Part shown: positions 1 to 7,933 of the stretch, one piece after another | How the letters are laid out: the number at the start of each line of letters is the position of its first letter | How positions within the stretch are numbered: position 1 is the first letter of the stretch | Source: Sphingomonas faeni | GTDB lineage: Bacteria; Pseudomonadota; Alphaproteobacteria; Sphingomonadales; Sphingomonadaceae | Assembly (NCBI RefSeq): GCF_003053745.1 | Contig: NZ_QAYE01000016.1 | Location: 1 to 34,919 of the forward strand | Length of the DNA: 34,919 nucleotides | Direction: 5' to 3' | The notes under the pieces: generated by a model | Database searches by the model: none | Told to the model about the DNA's origin: nothing | The model's input: the letters and a program-made list of their open reading frames with translations, nothing else | Program-made: the position numbers and the translations under genes

Positions 1-30
1 GAGCCGCACTAACAGGTCGGACACATGGCC

Positions 31-96
31 GCACCAACCAGCATTGCAACGCGACTGTTCAAGCTTGCCAACGGAGGGCCGTCCACACATGGGTCT
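31..96. repeat. 66-bp perfect direct repeat, copy 1
   Basis: This 66-bp stretch is identical, in the same orientation, to 21867-21932. It begins GCACCAACCAGC and ends CACACATGGGTCT. Past the identical core, both copies share weaker similarity for about 75 bp (for example CTCGTCGCCA and a GCATTCGTnATG motif near 137-160), so the original unit was larger than the core. No coding function is apparent. The rest of 1-247 holds no gene I can support. Confidence 0.9.
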
Positions 97-247
97 AATC
101 AAGGCCAATGTGATCTGGGGGCGTGATGTATAAACCTCGTCGCCATTTGCATTCGTAATGCGCGTGCGAGATTGGCACTGCTCGAACGCGTCCAGCAGTG
201 AAGCGCCTATCACACCATTTGCAAAATGCTGCTTCGACATAACGTCA

Positions 248-943
248 TCAGGTCGAAGATACTGCTTCCAGACGATAGGCGAAGGCCAGCGTTCCGAACA
301 ACACAACGGCCCCGGCGAGGGCGAGTGGCGCGTAGAGGCCGACATGCACTAGCAGTCCCGCGCCCAGCGCCGCGCCAGCAAAGATCGCGATGACGGCGCC
401 CACGCGTCGCCTCGAGTTCGTGCCCGTTCCACCGGCGGCGCGTGAGTCTGCGCTGAGCCCCGTCAGCGTCAAGGTGAGCACCGTCGTCGTAAGATCCGCC
501 ACCTTGAGTTGCCGGATCGTGGCGTTGCGATAGCCCATCGCGATGCCTGTGAGGCCGATGATCAGGTAGAGCCGCGCCTCAGGCGATTGGGTGGCCACGT
601 CGAACCCCAACGCCGATATCGCGGCGGCCCAGAGCAGCGCCGTTTCCACGACGGCCGATGTCAGGAGCCAGCGTCGTTCCGATCCTCCTGCATGGACCTT
701 GCCGGTCCGTCCCCCGACGAGCGCGCCGATCATGAAGCTCGCCAGCGCTGCTACGAAGGGGAGTATCTTGAACCCCGGCGCGCCCGATGCCGCGAAGCCC
801 AGGAACACGATGTTCCCGGTCATGTTGGCTGTGAAGACCTTGCCGAGACCGAGCACGCTGGCCGCGTCGACGAGGCCCGTCGTGACGGAAAGCAGGAGTA
901 ACAGCGGTACGCGGGGGTCGGTGGGTGTAGCGGTGATGACCAT
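248..943 (-). CDS. YoaK / DUF1275 family membrane protein
   Basis: The 231-aa product is an integral inner-membrane protein with about six hydrophobic segments (roughly 12-34, 37-52, 58-78, 92-112, 124-142 and a long C-terminal stretch after 175). The N-terminal pattern of a small-residue-rich helix, 'GLVDAASVLGLGKVFTANMTGN', is split here as GLVDAASVLGLG followed by FTANMTGN and is the hallmark of DUF1275/YoaK proteins. Their biochemical role is not settled. The ATG at 943 is preceded by a GGAG Shine-Dalgarno. It is the last gene of the minus-strand run starting at 7109, separated by 45 bp from the porin gene, so it may be co-transcribed or have its own start. The family call is secure; the function is unknown. 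Confidence 0.85.
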   Translation of the reverse strand: MVITATPTDPRVPLLLLLSVTTGLVDAASVLGLGKVFTANMTGNIVFLGFAASGAPGFKILPFVAALASFMIGALVGGRTGKVHAGGSERRWLLTSAVVETALLWAAAISALGFDVATQSPEARLYLIIGLTGIAMGYRNATIRQLKVADLTTTVLTLTLTGLSADSRAAGGTGTNSRRRVGAVIAIFAGAALGAGLLVHVGLYAPLALAGAVVLFGTLAFAYRLEAVSST

Positions 944-988
944 GTCGATCTCCAGGATCAGTGTTCGTGCGAGGAAGAGGCGGTGTGG

Positions 989-2335
989 TCAGAACCGGAA
1001 ATTGCTCTCGAGACCGAGCATGCCGATCGTGCGGCCAGAGCCCGTGTCGTCGAGGAAGCGCCCGGCGTCGAAGGCGGACACCGATGTCGAGAGTTCGAGT
1101 TCTGGCGTCGCCTGCCAGGCCAGCGTCGCCTCGATCTCCTTGCCAATGAAGCGTGCCGTGGAGGTGCCCGGCGCGCGCAGGAGATTGCCGGGAACGTCGT
1201 AGACGCCGTCGGCACGCGCGTATCGCCAGTAGACCATGCCGCTGATGCTGGCGGAAACGCCCGGCGTTACGGTCATCGCCACACGCGGGTTCACGCTCAC
1301 GATGTTCGACGGGCCCACCGGCGACAGTTCGCCGAAATATTTGCCTTTTGGAAACAGGGCATTGAACGTGCCGAGCGTGTGGTCACCGCGGCGGCGGTCA
1401 CCGCTGACGATGTTGAACCGCATGACGGCATCCGGCACAAATGGGGCGTTGGAGAAGGTCCGTCCGACTTCGGTGCCGAGCGTCCATGCGCCGATCCGAC
1501 TGCCGGCGAAGCGCCCGAACTGCGCGACGCCCTCGACGTTCCAGTGCCAGTCGCCGGCGGTTCCGAACGATCGCGCGCCGATGCTGTGACGCAGTTCGCG
1601 CCCGTTGCGTCCGCCGAACGCGGCGCGGGCATTGCGGTAACCGAGATAATAGATGTCGAGACCGGGAAACGTGGCGTACGCGCCCCAGAGCGACTTGCTG
1701 CGGGAGCGCGTGTCGTCGAACGACTTCGGACCCGGCTGTACCGGACGCACCGCCAGCAAGCTGACGGTTGCCGGCCCGATCCGGACGATGCCGCGCGCAC
1801 CGTCGAAAGCCAGCGGGACGTTGGGGCCGTAGCGGGTGCCGACGAGGCGCTCGGTGCCGAGCGAGAGCATCTGCCGGCCAACGCGCACCGTCCCCGGGCC
1901 AATGTCGATATCCGCAAAGCCCTGGAGCAGGTCCGCACGCGTCTGATCGACGGGGCCAGCGGAGGGCGCGACGCCTGCCGCATAGGCGATGATCGGCTGG
2001 ACGAACGCGCGTGCTTTTCCGACATGCAGGTCAGCGTAGGGCACGACGCGCGCCCAGAGGTATCCGTCGTCGGGCGCATCCGCATCGCCCCACAAGTTAT
2101 CGTGGTACTTCTCGTTGCGCAGGCGGAGCTCGACTCCGGTGGTGAGATAGGCGTCCGTCGTAATCGGAATGTATTTGAACGGGCCCGTCCAATGGTCCTT
2201 CCGTTCGGCTGGATCTCCGAGCGTCGTCCAATCCTCGTCGTAGCGCGTGACGGTCAAGGTCGGCGGCTGCCACGCCTCGGTCTGCGCTGCCGCGGGGGCG
2301 GCCGACGCCAAGCCCAGCAGCAAGACCCTACGCAC
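989..2335 (-). CDS. Alginate-export family outer-membrane porin
   Basis: The 448-aa protein starts with GTG at 2335 and has a short, clear signal peptide (RRVLLLGLASAAPAAAQ). The body shows alternating beta-strand character throughout and ends in a terminal phenylalanine (SNFRF), as outer-membrane barrels do. The length and the repeated R/G-Y-G-R strand patterns (VGRQMLSLGTERLVGTRYG near 155-175) fit the alginate-export barrel family (AlgE-like, PF13372). Outside alginate producers these proteins are usually generic porins for acidic or aromatic solutes, so alginate itself is not implied; no alginate synthesis genes are nearby. The start lies inside the end of the DoxX gene (8-bp overlap), indicating translational coupling within the operon. 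Substrate is unknown. Confidence 0.8.
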   Translation of the reverse strand: MRRVLLLGLASAAPAAAQTEAWQPPTLTVTRYDEDWTTLGDPAERKDHWTGPFKYIPITTDAYLTTGVELRLRNEKYHDNLWGDADAPDDGYLWARVVPYADLHVGKARAFVQPIIAYAAGVAPSAGPVDQTRADLLQGFADIDIGPGTVRVGRQMLSLGTERLVGTRYGPNVPLAFDGARGIVRIGPATVSLLAVRPVQPGPKSFDDTRSRSKSLWGAYATFPGLDIYYLGYRNARAAFGGRNGRELRHSIGARSFGTAGDWHWNVEGVAQFGRFAGSRIGAWTLGTEVGRTFSNAPFVPDAVMRFNIVSGDRRRGDHTLGTFNALFPKGKYFGELSPVGPSNIVSVNPRVAMTVTPGVSASISGMVYWRYARADGVYDVPGNLLRAPGTSTARFIGKEIEATLAWQATPELELSTSVSAFDAGRFLDDTGSGRTIGMLGLESNFRF

Positions 2336-2756
2336 GTCTTGCTTCGATCTCCGCGACCACGGCCGCGAGGACGAACCCGCCGATGAGGCCGAGATGCTCG
2401 AAGAAAGCGTTGGCGGCCATGAAACGCTCCTGACCGGCGGGCATCGCCCAGAACGCGTTGGCCGTGATGGCGGCGAACAGCGTGAAGATGCCGAGTATGC
2501 CGGCGCCGAGCCAGACGAGCCGACCGGACAGGATCAGCAGCGGGCCGACGATCTCGACCACGATCGTCAGCGCCGCCCACAGGGCGGGCGGGGACATGCC
2601 GAAATGCGTCTGCTCGGCAACCGCGGCGGTCCAATCGCTCGCCTTGACGATCCCGCCGAGGAGATAGGCGCCAACGAGGGCGAGGCGGGCGAGGAAGCCG
2701 GTCCAGCGCCAGTCGAGAATGGCTCCGACGAAACGCGGCGTGCGCGCCGCGGTCAT
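2328..2756 (-). CDS. DoxX family membrane protein
   Basis: The 142-aa protein has four predicted membrane helices (about 17-37, 59-79, 83-104, 119-138) and the DoxX pattern: GAYLLGGIVKASDW at the end of helix 1, then a P-A-x-W-A stretch before helix 2. DoxX-type proteins are small quinone- or redox-associated membrane proteins of poorly defined function. The start codon ATG at 2756 overlaps the TGA stop of the upstream VOC gene (ATGA at 2753-2756). Its own end overlaps the GTG start of the porin gene by 8 bp, so the three genes are tightly coupled. The family call is good; the role in this operon is inferred to be accessory. Confidence 0.85.
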   Translation of the reverse strand: MTAARTPRFVGAILDWRWTGFLARLALVGAYLLGGIVKASDWTAAVAEQTHFGMSPPALWAALTIVVEIVGPLLILSGRLVWLGAGILGIFTLFAAITANAFWAMPAGQERFMAANAFFEHLGLIGGFVLAAVVAEIEARRA

Positions 2757-3652
2757 CGTGCGATCGGTGAATGGATCTCGGCGATGTAGCCGCCGGGGAA
2801 GCGAACGATCGCGGACTGCCGGTCGTTTTCGGTATGTGGCTCGACCAGCGTTTCGACGCCGACCGCTTTCGCCTTGGCCAGCGTGGCTTGAAGGCTGCCC
2901 ACCTCATAGCCAGTCACGTCGCGGCCATAGGGCCAGGGGAGCTGGTTGTCGGATACCATCACGGTCGTCTTGCCGTAGCCGGATGCGACGCGGATACGGC
3001 GATAGCGTGTGCCGGGCCGGCCGATGTCGCTGCCATCCGCCGCCTTGTCGTCGGCAACGACTTTGCCGTGCGCGAAGCCGGCCCAGCTCTTCACGAAGGC
3101 GTCCGCGGCGGCGGGCGTGAGGTAGACGCGGTTCTCGGGCACGGTGGTCAGCGCGGGATAGTTCGGCTTGGCGGTGTGCCAGTAGATCTGCATCCCGACT
3201 CCGCCCGGCCATTGGACGACCGCATCGCGGCCGATCGGATCGGGGAAGGTCGTTATGGTGCGGGTCGCGCCGTGCCTGACGGCGGCCGCGACAGCCGCAT
3301 CGATGTCGGTGACGAGATAGCCGTTGCGCTCGCTGCCGAACGGGAACGGGATCGGCGTGGTGAAGCCGAAAACCGAGATCGATCCGGCGGGCGTGAGGAC
3401 GAGTTGCGAGAAGGTCTTGCTGGTCGTCGGCGTGACCTGGAACGCGCCTTTCTTCGTGGCTGTCCCGCCGAACGTCGCGGTCAGGCTGGCGACGAAGCGG
3501 TCGAAGTCCTCCGGCGCGACGTAGACATGGGTCGTGTCGTATTGCGGCCCCACCGCATAGTCGGCGGTCGCCGGAGCCCCGCGGGCAAAGCCGGGCGCGG
3601 ATGATGACATGCCAAGCAAGGCTATGGCGATGAGCAGGTTCGTTCGCGTCAT
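2753..3652 (-). CDS. Exported VOC (glyoxalase-fold) family protein
   Basis: The 299-aa protein begins with a typical signal peptide (TNLLIAIALLGMSSSAPGFARG), so it is probably periplasmic. It then shows two successive vicinal-oxygen-chelate-like modules: about 40-155 (YDTTHVYVAPEDFDRFVASLTATFGG, a classic beta-alpha VOC opening, then DIDAAVAAAVRHGA) and about 165-297 (ending RFPGGYIAEIHSP). I chose the ATG at 3652 because GAGGAG lies ahead of it at good spacing and the signal peptide follows at once; in-frame ATGs at 3667 and 3670 lack this. It lies 20 bp after the amidohydrolase stop and overlaps DoxX by 4 bp. VOC enzymes include dioxygenases, lyases and binding proteins; which applies here is unclear. 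Confidence 0.8.
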   Translation of the reverse strand: MTRTNLLIAIALLGMSSSAPGFARGAPATADYAVGPQYDTTHVYVAPEDFDRFVASLTATFGGTATKKGAFQVTPTTSKTFSQLVLTPAGSISVFGFTTPIPFPFGSERNGYLVTDIDAAVAAAVRHGATRTITTFPDPIGRDAVVQWPGGVGMQIYWHTAKPNYPALTTVPENRVYLTPAAADAFVKSWAGFAHGKVVADDKAADGSDIGRPGTRYRRIRVASGYGKTTVMVSDNQLPWPYGRDVTGYEVGSLQATLAKAKAVGVETLVEPHTENDRQSAIVRFPGGYIAEIHSPIAR

Positions 3653-3672
3653 TCTCAGTCTCCTCATCATGA

Positions 3673-5517
3673 TCAGACCGCCCAGCAGCCGCAGCCGAAC
3701 GAACCCCAGAAGCTCTGCACGTCGGCAACCGGAACCTCGCGGCCGAGCGCGGCGGCATGGTCGTGGCCGTGTACCGAGCAGCCGCTCGCGCATCCGCACG
3801 CGGCGGCAAGTTTCGCCGAGGCTTCGGGCGTGCGGTGGTACCCGCCGAAGGTTGCAACCGGCGACCAGTCGGGCATCGGTTTGGGCAGCGTCGGCGCTAG
3901 TGGTGCGTAGTCGCCTTCGCCGAACACCACCTTGCCGCCGAGCAGCGTCAGGACGGACCGCAGGTGTGGGACGTCTGTCTCGGGAACGGTCAGGTAATCG
4001 CCCGACAGCACGGCGAGGTCGGCGAGTTGCCCGACCTTGATCCGGCCCTTCTTGCCGACCTCGTTCGAAAACCAGGTGTTCTCGTGCGTCCACATCGCCA
4101 GCGCCTTCTCGCGGCTGACGCGGTTGGCCCCGGGGTAGAGGCCCAGCCCGCCGACGGTCCTGCCGGTCACCAGCCAGTTGAGCGACACCCAGGGGTTGTA
4201 GCTGGCCACCCGCGTCGCGTCGGTGCCGGCGCCGACATGGATCCCGGCGGCGAGCATCTTCGCGATTGGCGGCGTGCGTTCGGCGGCCTTGGCGCCGTAG
4301 CGTTCGACGAAATACTCGCCCTGATACGCCATGCGGTGCTGGACCGCGATGCCACCGCCGAGTGCTGCGATCCGGTCGATGTTGCGGTCGGTAATCGTCT
4401 CGGCATGGTCGAAGAACCAGTTGATTCCGTCGAACGGAATGTCCTTCGCCACCTTCTCGTACACGTCTAGCGCGCGGCCGATCGTCTGGTCGTAGGTCGC
4501 GTGCAGGCGCCACGGCCATTTATGTTCGGCCAGGAGCCGGATGACAGGCTCGAGATCGCCCTCCATGCTCGGCGGCATGTCGGGGCGCTCGACGCGGAAA
4601 TCTTCGAAGTCGGCGGCGGAATAGACCAGCATTTCGCCGGCGCCGTTGTGCCGGTACGTGTCGTCGCCTTGGCCCGGCGTGACCTGCTTCACCCAGCCCT
4701 GGAAGTCGGCGAGTTCCTCCTTCGGCTTCTGCGTGAAGAGGTTGTAGCTGATGCGCAGCGTCAACTGGTCGTCGGCGTGCAGCTTCTCGATGATCGCATA
4801 GTCGTCGGGATAGTTCTGGAAGCCGCCCCCGGCATCGATGACCCCGGTGACGCCGAGCGAGTTCATTTCGCGCATGAAGTGGCGGGTGGAGTTGAGCCGA
4901 TACTCCGGCGGGAGCTTCGGTCCCTTGGCGAGCGTCGAATAGAGGATCGTCGCATTGGGCTGCGCGAGCAGCAGCCCGGTCGGGTTGCCCGCCGCATCGC
5001 GGACGATCTCGCCGCCCGGCGGGTTGGGCGTGGCCTTGCCATAGCCGACCACGCGCAAGGCTGCGGCGTTGAGGAGCGCGCGGTCGTAGAGGTGGAGGAT
5101 GAACACCGGCGTATCGGGCGCGACGGCGTTCAGTTCGGCGATCGTCGGCAGGCGCTTCTCGGCGAACTGGTGCTCGGTGAAGCCGCCGACGACACGTACC
5201 CATTGCGGGGCGGGGGTGTTGTCGACCTGCCGCTTGAGCATCGCCATCGCGTCGGCAAGGGTCGGTACGCCGTCCCAGCGCAGTTCGAGGTTATAGTTCA
5301 GCCCGCCGCGGATGATGTGCATGTGGCTGTCGATCAGGCCGGGGATGACGCGTCGCCCACCCGCGTCGATCACGGTCGCGTCTGGAGCCGCCGCGCGCAC
5401 CTCCTGCTCGGAGCCGACCGCGAGGAACTTGCCGTCGCGGATCGCGATCGCCTGCGCCTCGGGGTTCTCGCGGTCGAGGGTCGTCACCTTCGCGTTGACG
5501 AGGATCAGGTCGGACAT
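3673..5517 (-). CDS. YtcJ-like metal-dependent amidohydrolase with Cys/His-rich tail
   Basis: The 614-aa protein belongs to the amidohydrolase superfamily, YtcJ-like branch. Its N-terminal beta domain is followed by the metal-binding HxH in GLIDSHMHI (about residue 60). Later metal/active-site stretches include WRLHATYDQTIGRALD (~350), FFDHAETI (~380) and the aspartate in GAGTDATR (~425). The C-terminal composite domain (GQLADLAVLSGDYLTVP) closes the fold. GGAG precedes the ATG at 5517. Unusually, the last 45 residues form a tail with CxC at 574/576, C580, the cluster HGHDH at 583-587, and CGC at 609-611. This tail lies beyond the enzyme domain I recognise and looks able to bind metal. The enzyme is predicted to hydrolyse an unknown amide or cyclic amide. 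It sits mid-operon between XapX and VOC genes. Confidence 0.85.
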   Translation of the reverse strand: MSDLILVNAKVTTLDRENPEAQAIAIRDGKFLAVGSEQEVRAAAPDATVIDAGGRRVIPGLIDSHMHIIRGGLNYNLELRWDGVPTLADAMAMLKRQVDNTPAPQWVRVVGGFTEHQFAEKRLPTIAELNAVAPDTPVFILHLYDRALLNAAALRVVGYGKATPNPPGGEIVRDAAGNPTGLLLAQPNATILYSTLAKGPKLPPEYRLNSTRHFMREMNSLGVTGVIDAGGGFQNYPDDYAIIEKLHADDQLTLRISYNLFTQKPKEELADFQGWVKQVTPGQGDDTYRHNGAGEMLVYSAADFEDFRVERPDMPPSMEGDLEPVIRLLAEHKWPWRLHATYDQTIGRALDVYEKVAKDIPFDGINWFFDHAETITDRNIDRIAALGGGIAVQHRMAYQGEYFVERYGAKAAERTPPIAKMLAAGIHVGAGTDATRVASYNPWVSLNWLVTGRTVGGLGLYPGANRVSREKALAMWTHENTWFSNEVGKKGRIKVGQLADLAVLSGDYLTVPETDVPHLRSVLTLLGGKVVFGEGDYAPLAPTLPKPMPDWSPVATFGGYHRTPEASAKLAAACGCASGCSVHGHDHAAALGREVPVADVQSFWGSFGCGCWAV

Positions 5518-5607
5518 AGTCGGTCTCCGGTTTCCGGCAAGCAGCGGGGCGAGCGTCCCGCTGCCCCGCCGAGGATGGTCGTGCGGCGGTCAAAGATCAC
5601 GGAGCGA

Positions 5608-5859
5608 TCACGCCGCGTCGTCGTGGTGATGGCCGGGCAGCATCCCGAACACATGGTCGGTACACGCTGCCCGGATCGCGGCGGCCTTCTCGCGGCTCGC
5701 CCACAGGCTTTTCGCGAGCGGCACCGCCTGCTCGCCGAGCAATATCCCGGCGAGCCCGATCAGCGCGATCGTCGGCGGGGCCGGCGACCGGACCTTCAGC
5801 AGCGCATAGATCACCCCGACGAACAGGCCGGCGGCGAGCGAGATCAGGTACGGCCGCAC
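5608..5859 (-). CDS. XapX domain small membrane protein
   Basis: The 83-aa protein matches the XapX pattern: a short N-terminus, a helix (LISLAAGLFVGVIYALLKV), the motif RSPAPPTIALIGLAGILLGEQ forming the second helix, and a charged His-rich end (GHHHDD). XapX proteins are two-helix membrane proteins of unknown function, often found next to xanthine- or amidohydrolase-type catabolic genes. It starts with GTG at 5859, only 3 bp beyond the stop of the upstream isochorismatase gene, so the two are translationally linked. The family is recognised with confidence from the central motif; no molecular role can be assigned. Confidence 0.85.
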   Translation of the reverse strand: MRPYLISLAAGLFVGVIYALLKVRSPAPPTIALIGLAGILLGEQAVPLAKSLWASREKAAAIRAACTDHVFGMLPGHHHDDAA

Positions 5860-5862
5860 CGA

Positions 5863-6522
5863 TCAGTGCCCGCCTTCGGACGCGCCGAACATCGTCTTGG
5901 CGTAGGTGATGCCGAGCCCGTAGGCACCGGCGTACTTCCGCGCGACGCCGGTGACCGCGTCGTAGGTTTCGGTCCGCGCCCAGTCGCGCTGCAACTCGAG
6001 CAGATACTGCACCGACGTCATCGGCACCGCGCCCAGCTGGATCATCCGCTGCACCGCGCGCTCATGCGCCTCGACCGAGACGTCGCCGCACGCGTCGCTG
6101 ATGAAATACGCTTCGAAGCCCTGGTCGATCGCCGACGCCACCGGCCCGACGATGCAGACGCCCGTCCACAACCCCGCAAACACGATCCGGGTCTTGCCGA
6201 TGCGGTTGACCTCATCGATCACCGCGGCGTCTTCCCAGGTGTTCATGGAAGTGCGGTCGAGCAACGGCTCGCCGGGGAACGCGTCGGTGATCTCGCTGAA
6301 CATCGGCCCCGAAAAGCTGTCGACCGCGACCGTCGTCAGGATCGTCGGCACGTCGAACACCGCCGCGGCATGGCTGATGAGGGCAGCATTGTTGCGCAGC
6401 AATTCGGTCGCGATCGACTTGGTGGCAAACGCCATCTGCGACTGGAAATCGATCATTACCAGCGTGTGATCGGTCGGCGAAATCAAGGACGCGCCGGGCG
6501 TGGCGGTGGCAGTAATGGTCAT
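5863..6522 (-). CDS. Isochorismatase-family (YcaC-like) hydrolase
   Basis: The 219-aa cytoplasmic protein has the cysteine-hydrolase fold. The first-strand aspartate is D25 (LVMIDFQSQMAF) and the nucleophile is C123 in GLWTGVCIVGPV. In the position where many family members carry the catalytic lysine, it reads LLDRTSMNTWED (R90), as in the YcaC-type subgroup, whose natural substrate is not established. The ATG at 6522 is preceded by GGGAG at suitable spacing. It is the first structural gene after the AraC-type regulator (26-bp gap) and is followed 3 bp later by XapX. The context with an amidohydrolase suggests breakdown of an amide or carbamoyl compound, which is inference. Confidence 0.85.
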   Translation of the reverse strand: MTITATATPGASLISPTDHTLVMIDFQSQMAFATKSIATELLRNNAALISHAAAVFDVPTILTTVAVDSFSGPMFSEITDAFPGEPLLDRTSMNTWEDAAVIDEVNRIGKTRIVFAGLWTGVCIVGPVASAIDQGFEAYFISDACGDVSVEAHERAVQRMIQLGAVPMTSVQYLLELQRDWARTETYDAVTGVARKYAGAYGLGITYAKTMFGASEGGH

Positions 6523-6548
6523 GATAGTCTCCCGTTGGAAAAGGTCGG

Positions 6549-7109
6549 TCAGCGCGCCTGCCAGGTGCGGCGCCAGATCAGCGGGGTCGCACCGACCACG
6601 CGGCGGAACAGCCGGGTCAGGTGCGCCTGGTCGGTGAGCCCGCAGGCGTAGGCGATGTGGCTGAGCGTATCGTCGGTCTGCAGCATTAGCGCCTGCGCGC
6701 GGCGGACGCGCTGGCGGATCAGGAAGGCGTGCGGCGTCTCGCCCGTCGTCACCTTGAACGCACGGCAGAAATGCCCGGTACTGAGTCGCGCAACCTCGGC
6801 GAGTGCGTCGACCCCGATCGTCGCGCCGAGATACGCATCGATATGTTGGACAACGTTGCGCAATTGCCACGCCGCGAGCCCGCCCTTGACCGGCTTGGCC
6901 TTCGCAGGCGGGCCGCTGGCGGGTGCGGCATCGTCGGCGAACCCATTCCCAACATCGTCGGCGAACATCGCCGCGAGCCGCTCCAGATAATGCCGCGCGA
7001 CCTGCGGATTGTGATCGAGCGTGCTGACCGCATTCGCGACCAGGCTGGCGGCAACGGACGGTGCGAACGCGTGGGGAAGGGCCATCGCCGTTGGGGCAGT
7101 GTGCAGCAT
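6549..7109 (-). CDS. AraC-family transcriptional regulator
   Basis: The 186-aa protein has a short N-terminal part of low similarity and a C-terminal double helix-turn-helix of AraC/XylS type: first HTH about 99-120 (GVDALAEVARLSTGHFCRAFK), second about 145-170 (TLSHIAYACGLTDQAHLTRLFRR), ending in the family signature GATPLIWRR. There is no recognisable ligand-binding domain, so it resembles the small AraC regulators found beside YcaC-type hydrolases. The ATG at 7109 has GAGGA ahead of it; an in-frame ATG at 7142 has no ribosome-binding site. It lies just upstream of the isochorismatase gene on the same strand and probably controls that operon and itself. Confidence 0.85.
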   Translation of the reverse strand: MLHTAPTAMALPHAFAPSVAASLVANAVSTLDHNPQVARHYLERLAAMFADDVGNGFADDAAPASGPPAKAKPVKGGLAAWQLRNVVQHIDAYLGATIGVDALAEVARLSTGHFCRAFKVTTGETPHAFLIRQRVRRAQALMLQTDDTLSHIAYACGLTDQAHLTRLFRRVVGATPLIWRRTWQAR

Positions 7110-7222
7110 CGTCTGTTCCTCGCAACCTGTGCGCAGGACCATAACGGACGTGTATCGATCGGCTGCGCCCCGGCCGGGGTGGCTATCGCCCCCTCTTTAG
7201 TGGGGCGCGGTACAGCCCTGGA

Positions 7223-7933
7223 TCAGAGTTCGATGATGCCGCGCTTGGCCGCGATCGTCACCGCGTGCGTGCGATCCGACGCGCCGAGTTTCGCGAAGAT
7301 CAGCTTCATATGGCCCTTCACAGTTTCCTCGGAGACGGCGAGCTTCGCGGCGATCTGCTTGTTCGAATTGCCCGACGCGGCCAGCGACAGCACGCCGATC
7401 TCGCGCTCGGTCAGCGCATCCTCGATCACGTGGAAGGCGATGCTCGACGCCACCTGCGCGTTCAGATGCTTGCCGCCGGCATGTACCGAGCGGATCGTAT
7501 CGAGCAGTTCCTTGCGCAGCGTGTTCTTGAGCAGATAGCCGGCCGCGCCCGCGCGCAGCGCGCGCAACGCCTGCGCATCGCCCGAATAGGTGGTCAGCAC
7601 GACGATCCGCGCGTGCGGCCAGTTGCTCCGCATCGCCGCGATCGTATCGACGCCGCCGATCCCCGGCATCTGGAGATCCATTAAGACGATGTCGGGGAGG
7701 TGCGTCGGGTAGAGCGCCAGCGCCTGTTCGCCGGACTCCGCCTCTGCGACCACCGCCAGATCCTCCTGCGTTTCGATCACCGCCTTTACCCCTTCGCGAA
7801 GGAAGGGATGATCGTCGACGATCATGATCCGGATCCGGGGGGAGGGCGGCAATGCGGGCTCTCGGGTTGGCGGGTAGGAGAGTGGCGACCCTGCGCTGCG
7901 ACCGGCGGAGATGGCAAGCGGCCGCTGCGTCAA
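7223..7933 (-). CDS. NarL/FixJ-type response regulator
   Basis: The protein has a CheY-like receiver (acidic pair in IMIVDDHPFLREG, phospho-acceptor aspartate in DIVLMDLQMPG at residue 86 counting from the TTG, conserved lysine in AAGYLLKN) and a LuxR-type C-terminal HTH (LTEREIGVLSLAASGNSNKQ and SEETVKGHMKLIFAKLG). The long frame begins with a TTG at 7933 overlapping the upstream gene's TGA (TTGA). About 34 poorly conserved, Pro-rich residues precede the receiver, so the true start could be further in. The neighbouring HisKA_3-type kinase at 8750 is the obvious partner. The regulator is co-transcribed with the M17-N gene and divergent from the kinase. Targets are unknown; the adjacent AraC/isochorismatase operon is a candidate. 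Confidence 0.85.
   Translation of the reverse strand: MTQRPLAISAGRSAGSPLSYPPTREPALPPSPRIRIMIVDDHPFLREGVKAVIETQEDLAVVAEAESGEQALALYPTHLPDIVLMDLQMPGIGGVDTIAAMRSNWPHARIVVLTTYSGDAQALRALRAGAAGYLLKNTLRKELLDTIRSVHAGGKHLNAQVASSIAFHVIEDALTEREIGVLSLAASGNSNKQIAAKLAVSEETVKGHMKLIFAKLGASDRTHAVTIAAKRGIIEL

Noticed and set aside
983..2386. Long plus-strand open frame opposite the porin gene
   Set aside because: It is an antisense shadow caused by high GC; its translation is Arg/Ala/Glu-rich without domains, while the minus strand encodes a clear signal-peptide porin.
4501..6651. 716-codon plus-strand open frame opposite amidohydrolase, XapX and isochorismatase genes
   Set aside because: It spans three well-supported minus-strand genes and has low-complexity, Arg/His/Asp-rich composition; no start signal or family.
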